From: Chloroflexota bacterium
GTDB taxonomy: Bacteria > Chloroflexota > UBA11872
Length of the DNA: 64,000 nt
Assembly (NCBI GenBank): GCA_022821645.1
Contig: JAJEDE010000011.1
Span: forward strand, 62,001 to 126,000
Direction: 5' to 3'
In this document: positions 35,827 through 45,637 of the stretch, one piece after another
How the letters are laid out: the number at the start of each line of letters is the position of its first letter
Numbering within the stretch: position 1 is the stretch's first letter
Position numbers and translations under genes: made by a program
Notes under the pieces: model-generated
Told to the model about the DNA's origin: nothing
Database searches by the model: none
The model's input: only the letters and a program-made list of their open reading frames with translations

Positions 35827-38557
35827 CGTGCTGATGTTCCAATATGCACAGTCGATGCCCTAGAAGGTCAGAAAGGGCACAACCTCGTGTCGAGGGGGTG
35901 GTCGGTCGGGTTTGACTTGGCCGGCGGGCGGGACCTGACCGGCTTCGGCATCCTCTGGTGGCCCGACGGCACGGCCAAACCGCCGCACGACCGGGCGGCC
36001 ACGGTGGGCCAATCCGCCCGCACCTACACGATGACCGGGCTGCAGGCGGCGACGAAATACCGGGGCAAGCTGCGCGCCTGCAACGGCACGAACAGCTGCT
36101 CGCGCTGGTCGGCGGATCACCTCTTTGACACGCCGAAGGCCCCGCCGCCGCCGCCCTCGCTGATTCCCGCCACCCAGACCATCGCCATCGGCGAGGACGC
36201 CAAGGTGGAAGCGCACGACGTGCCGGCCGACATCGACGCGGTCTTCCGGGTGACGGGCCCCATCCAGCCGCGCGGGCGCTGCCCGCCGGGGGTCGCGGCC
36301 GCCTCGGCGTCCACCGGAAGCGGCTACTACAACGCCATCTGGGTCACCAGCTGCGCGCCCGGCGGCACGGGCGAGGTGCGGCTGGTCGAGCGGACCAATG
36401 AGGCCAACGTGCTGGCGACGGCGACCGTGGTGGTGGCGCAGACGACCTGGCCCAGCCACATCCGCAACCTGCGGCTGACGGCCCAGGGGGACGGCGCGGT
36501 GACGCTGGCCTGGAACCCGCCGGAGCGGACGGGCGGCTCGCCGATCGTGGGCTACGGGGTGCAACACCGGCGGGACGGGGCCGCCTGGGCGAGCGAAGTC
36601 CCCGCGGGGCGCGATACCAGCGGAATCGGCACCACCCACACGGTCACGGGCCTGACCAACGGTGTGAAATACCACTTCCGGGTCACCCCCTGTAACCAGG
36701 CGAAGGCTGCCTGCCCTGGTCGGATCAGGTCGGCTCCAGCCACGCCTCCGTCAGCGGCACGCCACAGGGGCCGCAACCGGATCCGGGGACCACTCCCGGT
36801 CCAACGACGCCGGAGGTCGACATTCCCGACTGCGGCAGCGTAGCGACGCGAGACCACACGGCGCCGACCGGGCTCAACATGATTCCGCTGTCAGGGCATC
36901 AGGTTCGCCTGACGTGGACTGGTTCGACGGGTATGACCGGCGGCTACTACGTCGAGTTCAATCCACACGGGTCCAACTGGCCCGCGGAAATCCCCGCAGG
37001 TAACAAGAAACAAGTGTTCGTGACAGACCTCTCGACTGACCAATACAAAACGTGCTTAGACTTTGACCTCGACTCAATGATAACGAGAGGTGATGCAGTC
37101 GAGGACGAAGACCGAGATGGCCTCGCCGACCACGCCGCCTACGACATTCGAGTGAGGGCAAGTAAGACTGTTTCACAGCAGACCGTGGAGTATGTGAGCG
37201 ACACGATCACAATCATCGACACGCCGATCACCAAGGCCGACGGCTACGTGACGGCATCGCCAACGAATCCCAGGGTTGGCCAGGCGGACTTCACTTGGAA
37301 GGCGGTAACCGGTGTCCTTGGCGACCAATACGCAGGCGGGAAGTACATCCTGCGGCCTCGACGCCTCGCCGACCATCCCGCAAGTGCGACCTGGCGACCA
37401 AACGCGTACGCGGCCGCCAATCCTGACGATACTTCGCCGACTGCGGTAACGGACCAGACAATCGTGGGGCTGTCACCCAACGAAATCTACGCTGTGCAAC
37501 TAATCTACCTGCCAGATGACAAGGCGAACACCAGCGACACTAAGGTCTTTTCCGGTCGAGACGTCTACGTGTGGCCGGGGACCACGCAACTCCTTGTACC
37601 TGGCTCGGGTACAAGTAAACTCTTCGCGAGATTTCCCGTTACAAGTAGAATGCCGAACACAACGTATGACTATTTCATCTATATCGACACGTTTACCGAA
37701 AACGCTGACACGCCGGCAGCCAGAGCTAGGCGCCAAGCTTGGGTCCGATTCATCATCCATGCGCTGGATCAATGGGAGTTGGCAACGAATGACACGACCG
37801 CTATGACCTATCTCGGCGAGTCCTGCACGGACTTTCAGCCACTTGTCGACATGGCCGCGAAGCGAATCGCGGGACCTTATGCCGAACCAAAAAACCAGCA
37901 TTGAGAGGCATCTGCCCGAGTTCGTACAACACGAATGGTACTCACAGATCCTGCCGGCCAATACGTCTGATCGTAAAAAACGAGATTATGATGTTCGACG
38001 ACTACGGCGACTACACTGAAAGGAGCACGTTGTACTTCGCGTTTACGGAGGCAATGTCGAATGAACCAGTGAGTGAAACTGGTCCTCCCCAGAGTGTAGA
38101 GCGGATAGGCAAGTTTGGCAACGGTTTAGGGTTCGTTGCGAGCACGAATTGCTGGGGAGAGACGTCCACGGTTTCGGCGGTAGCGTGTGTGCATTTCAGT
38201 AAGCGATCGTCAGGGCCAGGTTACATGACGGACATCATTCTACGGCGCACGCGAGTGGATCATGATCCACTCCAGATTCCCGGCAAGATAGTCTTCAATA
38301 AGTGTCCAAGTATGGGTCGGTATACGGATTGGCTTCCGTATGTTGCCCAAAAGAACTGTGACAACAGCATCTACGGCACATTGGTCCATGAGATAGGGCA
38401 GGCACTCGGCATTGACCATCCACTTGGTATTGACGATACGTCGTTGGAAGTAACAGTGTCTTTGGGGCATACGGTCATGACTCCTGGTAAGGTATATAAT
38501 TGCTTCCCTCATCCGTTAGACGTGCTGTTAGTTTACGCGTTGCACCGCAGTCGGTGA
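35827..38557 (+). pseudogene. Fibronectin-III / metalloprotease gene, N-truncated and frameshifted (cassette copy A)
   Basis: Three frames join into one product. The first (35827 to about 36700) encodes Fn3-like domains, starts within a domain and has no signal. Protein similarity then continues in the frame of 36879-37904, and after two further shifts in the frame ending at 38557. Both later shifts fall in runs of six A (37889-37894 and 37975-37980); with five A in each, the reading is continuous. The C-terminus carries a matrixin-like zinc motif, but as HEIGQALGIDH: the second His codon is CAG (38399-38401), one base from His. It ends PHPLDVLLVYALHRSR, as in copy B. It is followed 7 bp later by an intact lipoprotein gene. 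Confidence 0.75.
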
Positions 38558-38564
38558 GGGCCAC

Positions 38565-40835
38565 GTGATTCCACGGCGCGCAGTGCGATCGCGGGACATC
38601 GGGCCTCGCCTGGGGGCGTCGCTCGCCGTGCTGCTGGTGGCCATGCTATGCGGTGTGGGATGCACGCAGGGGACCGAGTTGCGCGGCACTGACAACTCGC
38701 ATCTCACTTTGCAGACGCCGCCGGCGCCGGCCGCGGCGGCGTCTGCCGCGGGCACGACCAGAGTTTCGGAGCGGGCTCCCGTGGCCGCGGTGCCGGCAGG
38801 GGAGGCGGCGAGGCCGCAGGCCCACGGGGCGTGGCCGCAGCCATGTTTCCTGCCAGACTATTTTTTGTATGCCGGGGTCACGTCCCGCCTGCATGAGCAT
38901 CGCGGGGCGATATTGCCGGAAACCGAGCGGGGCGTGCAGACCGCGTTGCAGTGGAGTCCGGATGGGTCGGAGGTGCTGTTTGTCAGCCGCGCCCGGGTCT
39001 ATGCGGTGGCGGCGGATGGGTCCCGGCTGGCGGAGTTGTTCGACGCCTCCGGCCGCGTCTATCTGGACAACGAGTACCCCTACGTCCCGTGGGCACTGAC
39101 GTCCGCGGCGATGGCGCCTGACGGCGAGCGCATTGCGTATGCGCTGTGCCACGGCTCTGTGCGGGACCTGAAGGATCCGCCGGATCCCGACGTGGCCCGC
39201 GACTACGCGGCGGGGCCGGTGCAGCTGACGCCTGGCCACAGGTTCGACGAGGTCCGGCTGTGGGATCGCGCCAGCCAGACGACGCTGCGGCTGGCCGGTG
39301 GGTACGCGCCGGCCTGGTCGCCCGACGGCACGCGCCTGGCGTTCCTGTCCCGGTATAGCGACGCGTACGACCCGGAGCGGGAGGTCAGCTTTCGCCGGCG
39401 GTTACCAGGGCTCTACGTCATGTCGGCGGACACCTGGCAGCTGCAGTCGCGCGTGCGCGCGAACGTCACCCGCCCGCTGCGCTGGTCGCCGGATGGGCGG
39501 CTCCTGGCGATCGTCGAGGAGACGGGCGCCGAGGCCAAGCTCTCCGTGGTGTCGGCCGACGGCAGGGCTCGGCGGCGGCTGTCGGAGACGCGCAGCGATC
39601 CCGCCTGGTCGCCGGACGGGTCGCGGATCGCCTTTGTGCGAGCCGAGCGCGGCGAGTTTGTGCTCTACACCATCGCGCCGGACGGGACCGATGAGCGGCG
39701 GATCACGGCCTATCGGCACTCGCGTGATTGGTGGGATCAGTCCGTGGCGTGGTCGCCGGACGGCACGAGGCTGCTGTACGGGTGTGGGGGCATCTGCGTG
39801 GTCACGCGGGACGGGCTGCGCGTGGGGTGGCGAACGCTCGCGTCCCGGGAGGGCTACAGCGCCGCCTGGTCGCCGGACGGATCCCGGATCGCGATCCTGA
39901 GCCTTGGAGCCTTCGGAAGTGTTGATCCCCGCGTACTGGTCACGACCACCCCCGACGGTCACGAGCCCCAGGTCTTAGTGATCCATCATGAGCACCTCGG
40001 GCTACTGGGCATCGGCGTTGACGGGGCTTCCGAGCCGGTGGACGCGTCCGGGTGTGCGTCGGGAACGGCGGTACTGGCGCCGGCCGCCAACAGGGGGTTG
40101 GTGCGCGACTGCCAAGTGCTGCTCCAGGCCCGCCCGGTGCTTGAGGGTTCGCTCGAGGGCGCGTTGAACTGGCATCCCGAGCGGCCGATCACGGAGTGGG
40201 ACGGCGTGGTCGTCGGCGGGACGCCCCCGCGGGTGCAGGCCCTGTCACTGGGCTGGCCAGTCATCAACGGGCGGATTCCGTCGGCGCTGGCCGGGCTGAC
40301 GCACCTGCGCGAACTGGAGTTGGGCGGCTACCTGGGCGGTGAACTTCCGCCAGACCTGGGCGAACTGAAGAACCTCCGAGCCCTGCGCCTGTCTGCCGCC
40401 TACATCCACGGGCCTATCCCGCCGGAACTGGGCCAACTCGCGCAGTTGGAGGAACTGATGTTCTTGCACACGTATCTGAGTGGCTCAATTCCGCCCGAAC
40501 TGGCCGGTCTGCGTCGGCTGCGATCCTTGTGGATTGCCGACAGTCCGTTCCTCGTGGGTTCCATCCCGCCCGAATTGGGCCGGCTGGCGAGCCTGGAGGG
40601 CTTGGGTCTGAGTAACAACGGGCTGACGGGGTCCATTCCGGCGGAGCTGGGCCAGTTGACGAAGTTGGGTGGGCTGTCTCTTGAGGGCAACCAGCTGACG
40701 GGGCCGATCCCGCTCGAACTGGACGCGCTCACGAAGCTGGAGCACCTGGAACTCGGCGGGAACCAGTTGACGGGCTGCGTGCCGCCAGGCTTGCGCGACC
40801 GCCTCGGGCTGCCGGACTGCGAGACGGCGGCGTGA
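38565..40835 (+). CDS. Lipoprotein with TolB-type propeller and plant-type leucine-rich repeats (cassette A)
   Basis: This 756-residue protein has an N-terminal signal with a probable lipid-attachment cysteine at about residue 33 and a Pro/Ala-rich linker. A PD40/TolB-like beta-propeller (about 120-480) carries repeated WSPDG motifs. It ends with an LRR domain whose units read L-x-G-x-I-P-P-E-L-x-x-L-x-x-L (about 555-745). The segment before the LRR (LVRDCQVLLQARPVL, then WDGVVVGGTP) resembles the LRRNT cap of plant receptor LRRs. It is probably surface-anchored and binds protein or glycan. The start is GTG 38565. Confidence 0.82.
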   Translation: MIPRRAVRSRDIGPRLGASLAVLLVAMLCGVGCTQGTELRGTDNSHLTLQTPPAPAAAASAAGTTRVSERAPVAAVPAGEAARPQAHGAWPQPCFLPDYFLYAGVTSRLHEHRGAILPETERGVQTALQWSPDGSEVLFVSRARVYAVAADGSRLAELFDASGRVYLDNEYPYVPWALTSAAMAPDGERIAYALCHGSVRDLKDPPDPDVARDYAAGPVQLTPGHRFDEVRLWDRASQTTLRLAGGYAPAWSPDGTRLAFLSRYSDAYDPEREVSFRRRLPGLYVMSADTWQLQSRVRANVTRPLRWSPDGRLLAIVEETGAEAKLSVVSADGRARRRLSETRSDPAWSPDGSRIAFVRAERGEFVLYTIAPDGTDERRITAYRHSRDWWDQSVAWSPDGTRLLYGCGGICVVTRDGLRVGWRTLASREGYSAAWSPDGSRIAILSLGAFGSVDPRVLVTTTPDGHEPQVLVIHHEHLGLLGIGVDGASEPVDASGCASGTAVLAPAANRGLVRDCQVLLQARPVLEGSLEGALNWHPERPITEWDGVVVGGTPPRVQALSLGWPVINGRIPSALAGLTHLRELELGGYLGGELPPDLGELKNLRALRLSAAYIHGPIPPELGQLAQLEELMFLHTYLSGSIPPELAGLRRLRSLWIADSPFLVGSIPPELGRLASLEGLGLSNNGLTGSIPAELGQLTKLGGLSLEGNQLTGPIPLELDALTKLEHLELGGNQLTGCVPPGLRDRLGLPDCETAA

Positions 40836-42159
40836 GGCAGGTGTTGAGACCATGGCAAGGACGACTCAATGTCGGCCGCCCACGGCGCCTCGGGGCCCCG
40901 GCTGTGCTTGGCCTGCTCGTGGTTGCGGCTGGCATGGGTTGCGTCGGTGACGAGACGCCGGAACGGCCAGCCGCGACGGAGCCTGGAGTAGCTCGGATCA
41001 GTTCGCCGATCTCCCGCGAGGTCGTCAGCACGGCCAGTTCCACACCGCAGAGCCTCGGCGCGGTCAAGGCGATCAGTGGACGAGCCGGCGCGGCCGCCGC
41101 GTCGACGGGCTCCGAACCGACGGTGGAAGAACTGCTGGCGGAAGGGTTGGGTCGAGCCGGCGCGTCGCCGGTGCACCTGGCGATCCGGGGCACACCGGCG
41201 GCCAGTTCGGTGCGCTGTGAGTGGCGGGGGATAGCGCGGACCGCGCAGCAGCGGGAGGCGGCGATTCGGTTCTTGCTGGGGTTGGATTCGGACGACGCGA
41301 TCCCCAGCGTGGCCTATCTCGAGACGTTCTTTGCCGTCGCGCTCGACACTTGGAAGCCCACGTATCGGGAAACGTCCAAGGCCCATTTCCTCGGGATCGC
41401 GCGGGGCGGGATATCGACGGACTACCTGTTCCTGACCTGTTTCGCGGACTACGCGGTGACCGGGTTCCTGCTGGGCACGGGACCACGCCCACGACGATGA
41501 CAGTCGCGTACGACCGACGGGCGCAAGCACACTCCTACGACTTGTACGTGCGCGAGCACGAGGCGGGGACGTTTGGCGACGCGGCGTTGCCGACGCTGGG
41601 GACGTACGAGGCTTCGCTGCAGGAATTGGTGGTGGCGGCCGAAAAGGAATTGAGCGCGGCCATCGGTGGCCGCGAGGCCGTCGTCTTCCTGGCGCCGATG
41701 GGCGCGCATCACGCCATCGGCTTCGAGGCCTGGCAGGCGGTGGCCTCATGGGCGGTGGTGACAGACGACCAGAACGTCGTCCAGGCCATCCGCGCCGACA
41801 CGCCGGCGGACGACCCCGAGCACACCCAGCCGCTGGCGAATCTGACCAGCCGGATCACCCCCGGCGACGGGCAGACGACGACTTTCACCCCGGCCCGGCC
41901 ACCGGCGGCACCTACCACCCTGCAGGCGGGTACGCCCACGGCCACCAGCGTGGCCCTGACGTGGGACGCGGTGACCAAATGCCGACGAATAGGGTCTACT
42001 GCATACTGCTGCATGAGGCCGGCCATGCCCTGGGCATTCGAGGTGGCGGCCATCCCCAGATTCAGCGATTCAGCCATGATCGCCGAGGTTACTGAACGCA
42101 ATTGCTCGCCTCATCCCATGGACGTGTTGGCCATGTACGCCCTCTATCAGTCGCGGTAG
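40832..42159 (+). pseudogene. Fibronectin-III / metalloprotease gene, frameshifted and internally deleted (cassette copy B)
   Basis: The start GTG overlaps the upstream stop (GTGA). The first 210 codons are intact and carry a lipoprotein-like signal (Cys at about 37) and a unique domain. The frame then shifts by one base near 41485 and continues as TTMTVAYDRRAQ to the start of an Fn3 domain (ATSVALTWDAVTK). There it jumps to the protease C-terminus in another frame with CILLHEAGHALGI (HEAGH at 42012-42026). A last shift gives DVLAMYALYQSR, matching the end of copy A. The middle of the protein, which copy A keeps, is deleted. Confidence 0.75.
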
Positions 42160-42169
42160 GCGTCGGGCG

Positions 42170-44488
42170 ATGCATGGGCTGAGACTGGATCCACGCGGGT
42201 GGCCGCGCACGGCGCTGACAGTGTTGGCGGTCGCGGTCTCGCTAAGCCTGGCCGCATGCGGCGGCCGGTCAGCAGCGGACATGCAGGAGACTGGGCGTCC
42301 GTCGGTGCGAGCGACGGACGCGGTCGAGTCGACCGGACCGCCCACGGACGGCCACCTGGCACCCGACGTGTCTTATGCGCCCGCCTCACGGGCGCCAGCA
42401 TGTCACGGCTTCAGCGTCAAGGGGCCGCTGTTGGCCAGCGTGGCGTGGCTGCCGCGCGGGTCGAAGGTGCTATTCCAGCGGGGCTTCAAGTTATACGCCG
42501 TGGGGGCCAATGGGTCCGGGCTGCAATTGAGCCACGATGCCGAGGGCGGCGCCGGCGGAACGGCCGAATACGTCAGGCGGGTTTCGTCGATGGTCGTGAG
42601 CCCGGACGGGGAACGCGCGGCCTACGCGACCTGCCACGCGGACGGGCTGATTGGGACCGATACCCCCGAAGACACGCGCAGCTACCCGGTTGGGAAGGTC
42701 CGGGTTCCCCGCGGGCTGCGTGACTTCTATGAAATCAAGGTCTGGGACCGCGTCGGCCAGACGGTGAAGCGGCTAGCGGCCGGCCTGGCGCCGGCGTGGT
42801 CGCCGGACAGTCAGCGGCTGGCGTTTCTTTCCTCCTACGACTACGAACGCGCCGGCGCCGATGAATTCGTCGGTCGGTCTGTCGGGGATCGCGACTTGTA
42901 CGTGATGCATGGCGACGGATCCGGGGTGCAGAAACTCGTGGCGTCGGTATCCGGGCCGCCGCGATGGTCGCCCGACGGGCGGCGCCTAGCCGTTGTGCGG
43001 TTCGATGAGATGACGAGGACCAGCAACCCAAGCGCAATCTACACCGTGGGCACCGACGGCACGGGACTGCGGCGACTGACGGCCGCGGTGAGCGATCCCG
43101 CGTGGTCGCCGGACGGCGCGCGGATCGCGTTTGCGAAGCCCGACGGGGCCGAGGTGGCGCTGTACACCATCGGGGCCGACGGGACGGACGCGCGCCGCGT
43201 GACCACGATCGAAGGCTGGAGGCTATCGGACGCGACCGCGCGGTTGGCGGAATACGCCTGGATTCGGGCCATCGCGTGGTCCCCGCTGGGCGACCAGCTC
43301 ATGTATACGTGCGGCCGCCAGACGTGCATCGTCGCCATTGATGGCAGGCCAGCGGGAAGTTCTCCCAGTCTGTTCGGTGGCGGAGACGTCGCGGCATGGT
43401 CGCCGGATGGCACGCGGCTTGCGGTCGGCGGTGGCTTTGATGAAGTCGCGCTCTACACGATGTCCCCCGCTGGCGGCGACCTGCAGATTCTGGCGGTGAC
43501 GACCAGTGGGGCCCCCGAGCGGCCGTTTGGCATAGGGCAGCGACGAAGCGAAGCGCCGCTTGACGTAGCCGCATGCGGAGCGGGCGTCGCCGTGCCAGAC
43601 CCAACCAAAAACCCGGGGCTGGTCGAGGACTGCGGGACGCTGCTGCGAGTGCGAGATGAGCTGACCGGGACTTCGACGACGTTGAATTGGAGCGCCGACC
43701 GGCCAATGGCCGCGTGGGAGGGCGTGACGCTGGGCGGAGCACCGGCGCGGGTCCACGGATTGACGCTGGCCGAGCGGGACTTGCGCGGGCAAGTTTCGTC
43801 CGAGCTAGGCCGGCTGGTTCAACTTCAGCAACTCGACTTGAGTTCGAATCTGCTGGGTGGAGCAATCCCGCCGTCGCTGGGTGAGCTGTCGGAACTGCGG
43901 GAGTTGAATCTGAGAAGGAACTATCTGGGCGGGTCGATCCCGGCCACCTTCGGGCAGTTGTCACAACTGCGGGAGTTGGACCTGAGCGAGACATTCCTGA
44001 GTGGCCCGATTCCGCCGCAATTGAGCCGACTGACAAGGTTGAGCAGCTTGTCCCTCGGCCGGATCGGGGCTAAGCACGGCCCATTTCTGCAAGGCGAGAT
44101 TCCTGCTGCGTTGGGCCAGTTGAAGAACCTCCGGACATTACACCTCGCAGAGAATCGGTTGACCGGTGCCTTGCCCCGCGAACTCGGAGCGCTGAGCAAC
44201 TTGCTCGCGCTGGACCTTAGCGGGAACCAGGTGACGGGCGAGATCCCCGTGGAACTCGGCCAACTCACTCAACTGGTGGTGCTGAAGCTTAATGACAATC
44301 AACTGAGGGGCGAAATCCCGTCAGCGCTGGGCGGGTTGCCAAACTTGCAGACGCTGTGGATCGGCGGCAACGAACTGACCGGGTGCCTTCCGGCTGGGAT
44401 CCCGGAGACCGATGCATACAACGACCATGGGCTGGCGAATTGCGTGTCGATTGGTCGGGACGCATTACGACAGGGCGACAGGCCTTAG
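42170..44488 (+). CDS. Lipoprotein with TolB-type propeller and plant-type leucine-rich repeats (cassette B)
   Basis: This 772-residue paralogue of the lipoprotein at 38565-40835 has the same architecture. The signal has lipobox LAAC (Cys30). PD40 repeats with WSPDG run from about residue 80 to 440. A pre-LRR cap (NPGLVEDCGTLLRVRDEL, then WEGVTLGGAP) precedes plant-type LRRs such as LSGPIPPQLSRLTRLSSLSL. It lies 10 bp after protease copy B, repeating the gene order of cassette A. Expression presumably came from a promoter upstream of the protease; with the proteases broken, the lipoproteins may be translated alone. Confidence 0.82.
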   Translation: MHGLRLDPRGWPRTALTVLAVAVSLSLAACGGRSAADMQETGRPSVRATDAVESTGPPTDGHLAPDVSYAPASRAPACHGFSVKGPLLASVAWLPRGSKVLFQRGFKLYAVGANGSGLQLSHDAEGGAGGTAEYVRRVSSMVVSPDGERAAYATCHADGLIGTDTPEDTRSYPVGKVRVPRGLRDFYEIKVWDRVGQTVKRLAAGLAPAWSPDSQRLAFLSSYDYERAGADEFVGRSVGDRDLYVMHGDGSGVQKLVASVSGPPRWSPDGRRLAVVRFDEMTRTSNPSAIYTVGTDGTGLRRLTAAVSDPAWSPDGARIAFAKPDGAEVALYTIGADGTDARRVTTIEGWRLSDATARLAEYAWIRAIAWSPLGDQLMYTCGRQTCIVAIDGRPAGSSPSLFGGGDVAAWSPDGTRLAVGGGFDEVALYTMSPAGGDLQILAVTTSGAPERPFGIGQRRSEAPLDVAACGAGVAVPDPTKNPGLVEDCGTLLRVRDELTGTSTTLNWSADRPMAAWEGVTLGGAPARVHGLTLAERDLRGQVSSELGRLVQLQQLDLSSNLLGGAIPPSLGELSELRELNLRRNYLGGSIPATFGQLSQLRELDLSETFLSGPIPPQLSRLTRLSSLSLGRIGAKHGPFLQGEIPAALGQLKNLRTLHLAENRLTGALPRELGALSNLLALDLSGNQVTGEIPVELGQLTQLVVLKLNDNQLRGEIPSALGGLPNLQTLWIGGNELTGCLPAGIPETDAYNDHGLANCVSIGRDALRQGDRP

Positions 44489-44502
44489 GAGGTAGCCCGG
44501 GG

Positions 44503-44649
44503 GTGGTCTTGGCGTTAGTGGTCGTGACGCTGGCGTTAATCGCCAGTTGTGTCAGCCCTCAGCCGTCGCATCAGGGAGTTGAGGCCAAAGTGGGAAACAA
44601 CTTGAGGCGCGGGCAGGACACAGAGGCGCCTTGCACACCCCAGGGTTAG
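44503..44649 (+). CDS. Short lipoprotein-signal ORF, possible 5' remnant of a third cassette
   Basis: This 48-residue ORF starting at GTG 44503 has AGGAGG 10 nt upstream, a hydrophobic signal and a good lipobox (LIASC), followed by only about 30 residues. It stands where the next protease gene of the cassette series would start. It may be a truncated remnant or a real small lipoprotein. Its stop overlaps that of the convergent miaA. Confidence 0.4.
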   Translation: MVLALVVVTLALIASCVSPQPSHQGVEAKVGNNLRRGQDTEAPCTPQG

Positions 44650-45599
44650 CGGCGGGTGGCGGTGAGGTGGTGGAGGGCGGTTTTGAGGGCGGCGTTGGGT
44701 GGGTGCCAGTGGGTGGGGAGTTGGTGGCGGAACCAGGTGCGTTGGCGGCGGGCGTATTGGCGGGTGCGGATGGTAGTGCGTTCGATGGCTTCCGAGAGGG
44801 TCATGATTCCGTCGAGGTGGGCGAGTGCTTCGGCGTAGCCGACGCTGGTGAGGGCTGGGAGGGTGCGGTGGTAGCCCTGAGCGCGGAGCCGGCGGGCTTC
44901 GTCCAGGAGGCCGTGCCGGAACATGTGGGCGGTGCGCTGGGCGATGCGCTCGGCCAACGTGGCGGGTTCGACTTCCAGGCCGAGGACATAGGCCGGGATG
45001 GGACGTGTGGCCTCGGGCTGACCTTCGGGCGCGGTCTGGTGGCGCCGGGACTCGGCGACTTCCAGGGCGCGGATGAGGCGGCGGGGGTTGTCGAGGTCGA
45101 TGGCGGATGCGCGGTGGGGGGCGACTTCGCGCAGGCGTTGGATGAGGGGCTCCGGGCCGTCAGCCTCGAGTTGACGGGTTAGACGGCTGCGCAGGTCGGG
45201 GTCGGGCGGGGTGGCGCCGAGCGGGGAGCCGGTGAGCAGGGCCTGGATGTAGAAGCCAGTACCGCCGACGATGACCGGGCGCGCTCCGCGCGTCTCGATG
45301 TCGACAATTGCGGCGCGGGCCAAGCGTGCGAAGCGGTGGGCGTTGAAGACATCGTCTGGGTCAATTATGTCAATAAGGTGGTGCGGTACGCGCTTTCTTT
45401 CGGCGAGCGTGGGTTTGGCTGTGCCTACATCCAGGCCTCGGTAGATCTGGCGGGAGTCGGCGGAGATGACTTCGATGGGCGCGTGCTCGGCCAGGTCAAG
45501 GGCAAGGCTGGTCTTGCCGGTGGCGGTGGGTCCGACGATGACGAGGAGGGGCGGTTGTGTGTCTCCGTGATCTGCCGGCTGCAACGACCGTGATCCCAA
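44646..45599 (-). CDS. miaA: tRNA dimethylallyltransferase MiaA
   Basis: This protein of about 317 residues has the P-loop LLVIVGPTATGKTSLAL, the substrate region ISADSRQIYRGLDVGTAKP and HHLIDIIDPDD, and the later GGTGFYIQALL. It transfers dimethylallyl to A37 of tRNAs reading UNN codons. The true start is uncertain: TTG 45599 is used because it avoids the upstream PIN gene; a TTG at 45584 is possible and the frame opens to 45707. Confidence 0.92.
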   Translation of the reverse strand: MGSRSLQPADHGDTQPPLLVIVGPTATGKTSLALDLAEHAPIEVISADSRQIYRGLDVGTAKPTLAERKRVPHHLIDIIDPDDVFNAHRFARLARAAIVDIETRGARPVIVGGTGFYIQALLTGSPLGATPPDPDLRSRLTRQLEADGPEPLIQRLREVAPHRASAIDLDNPRRLIRALEVAESRRHQTAPEGQPEATRPIPAYVLGLEVEPATLAERIAQRTAHMFRHGLLDEARRLRAQGYHRTLPALTSVGYAEALAHLDGIMTLSEAIERTTIRTRQYARRQRTWFRHQLPTHWHPPNAALKTALHHLTATRR

Positions 45600-45637
45600 C
45601 TCTTGAGGATTCCAAGGACTCTGGAAGATACAAGTCG

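Noticed and set aside
35860..36675. 271-codon minus-strand frame opposite the Fn3 region
   Set aside because: Arg/Gly/Val-rich shadow; the plus strand encodes recognisable Fn3 strands.
40320..40770. Repeats in the LRR coding region considered as a DNA repeat or CRISPR array
   Set aside because: The periodicity is that of degenerate leucine-rich-repeat codons, with no conserved direct repeat and spacer pattern.
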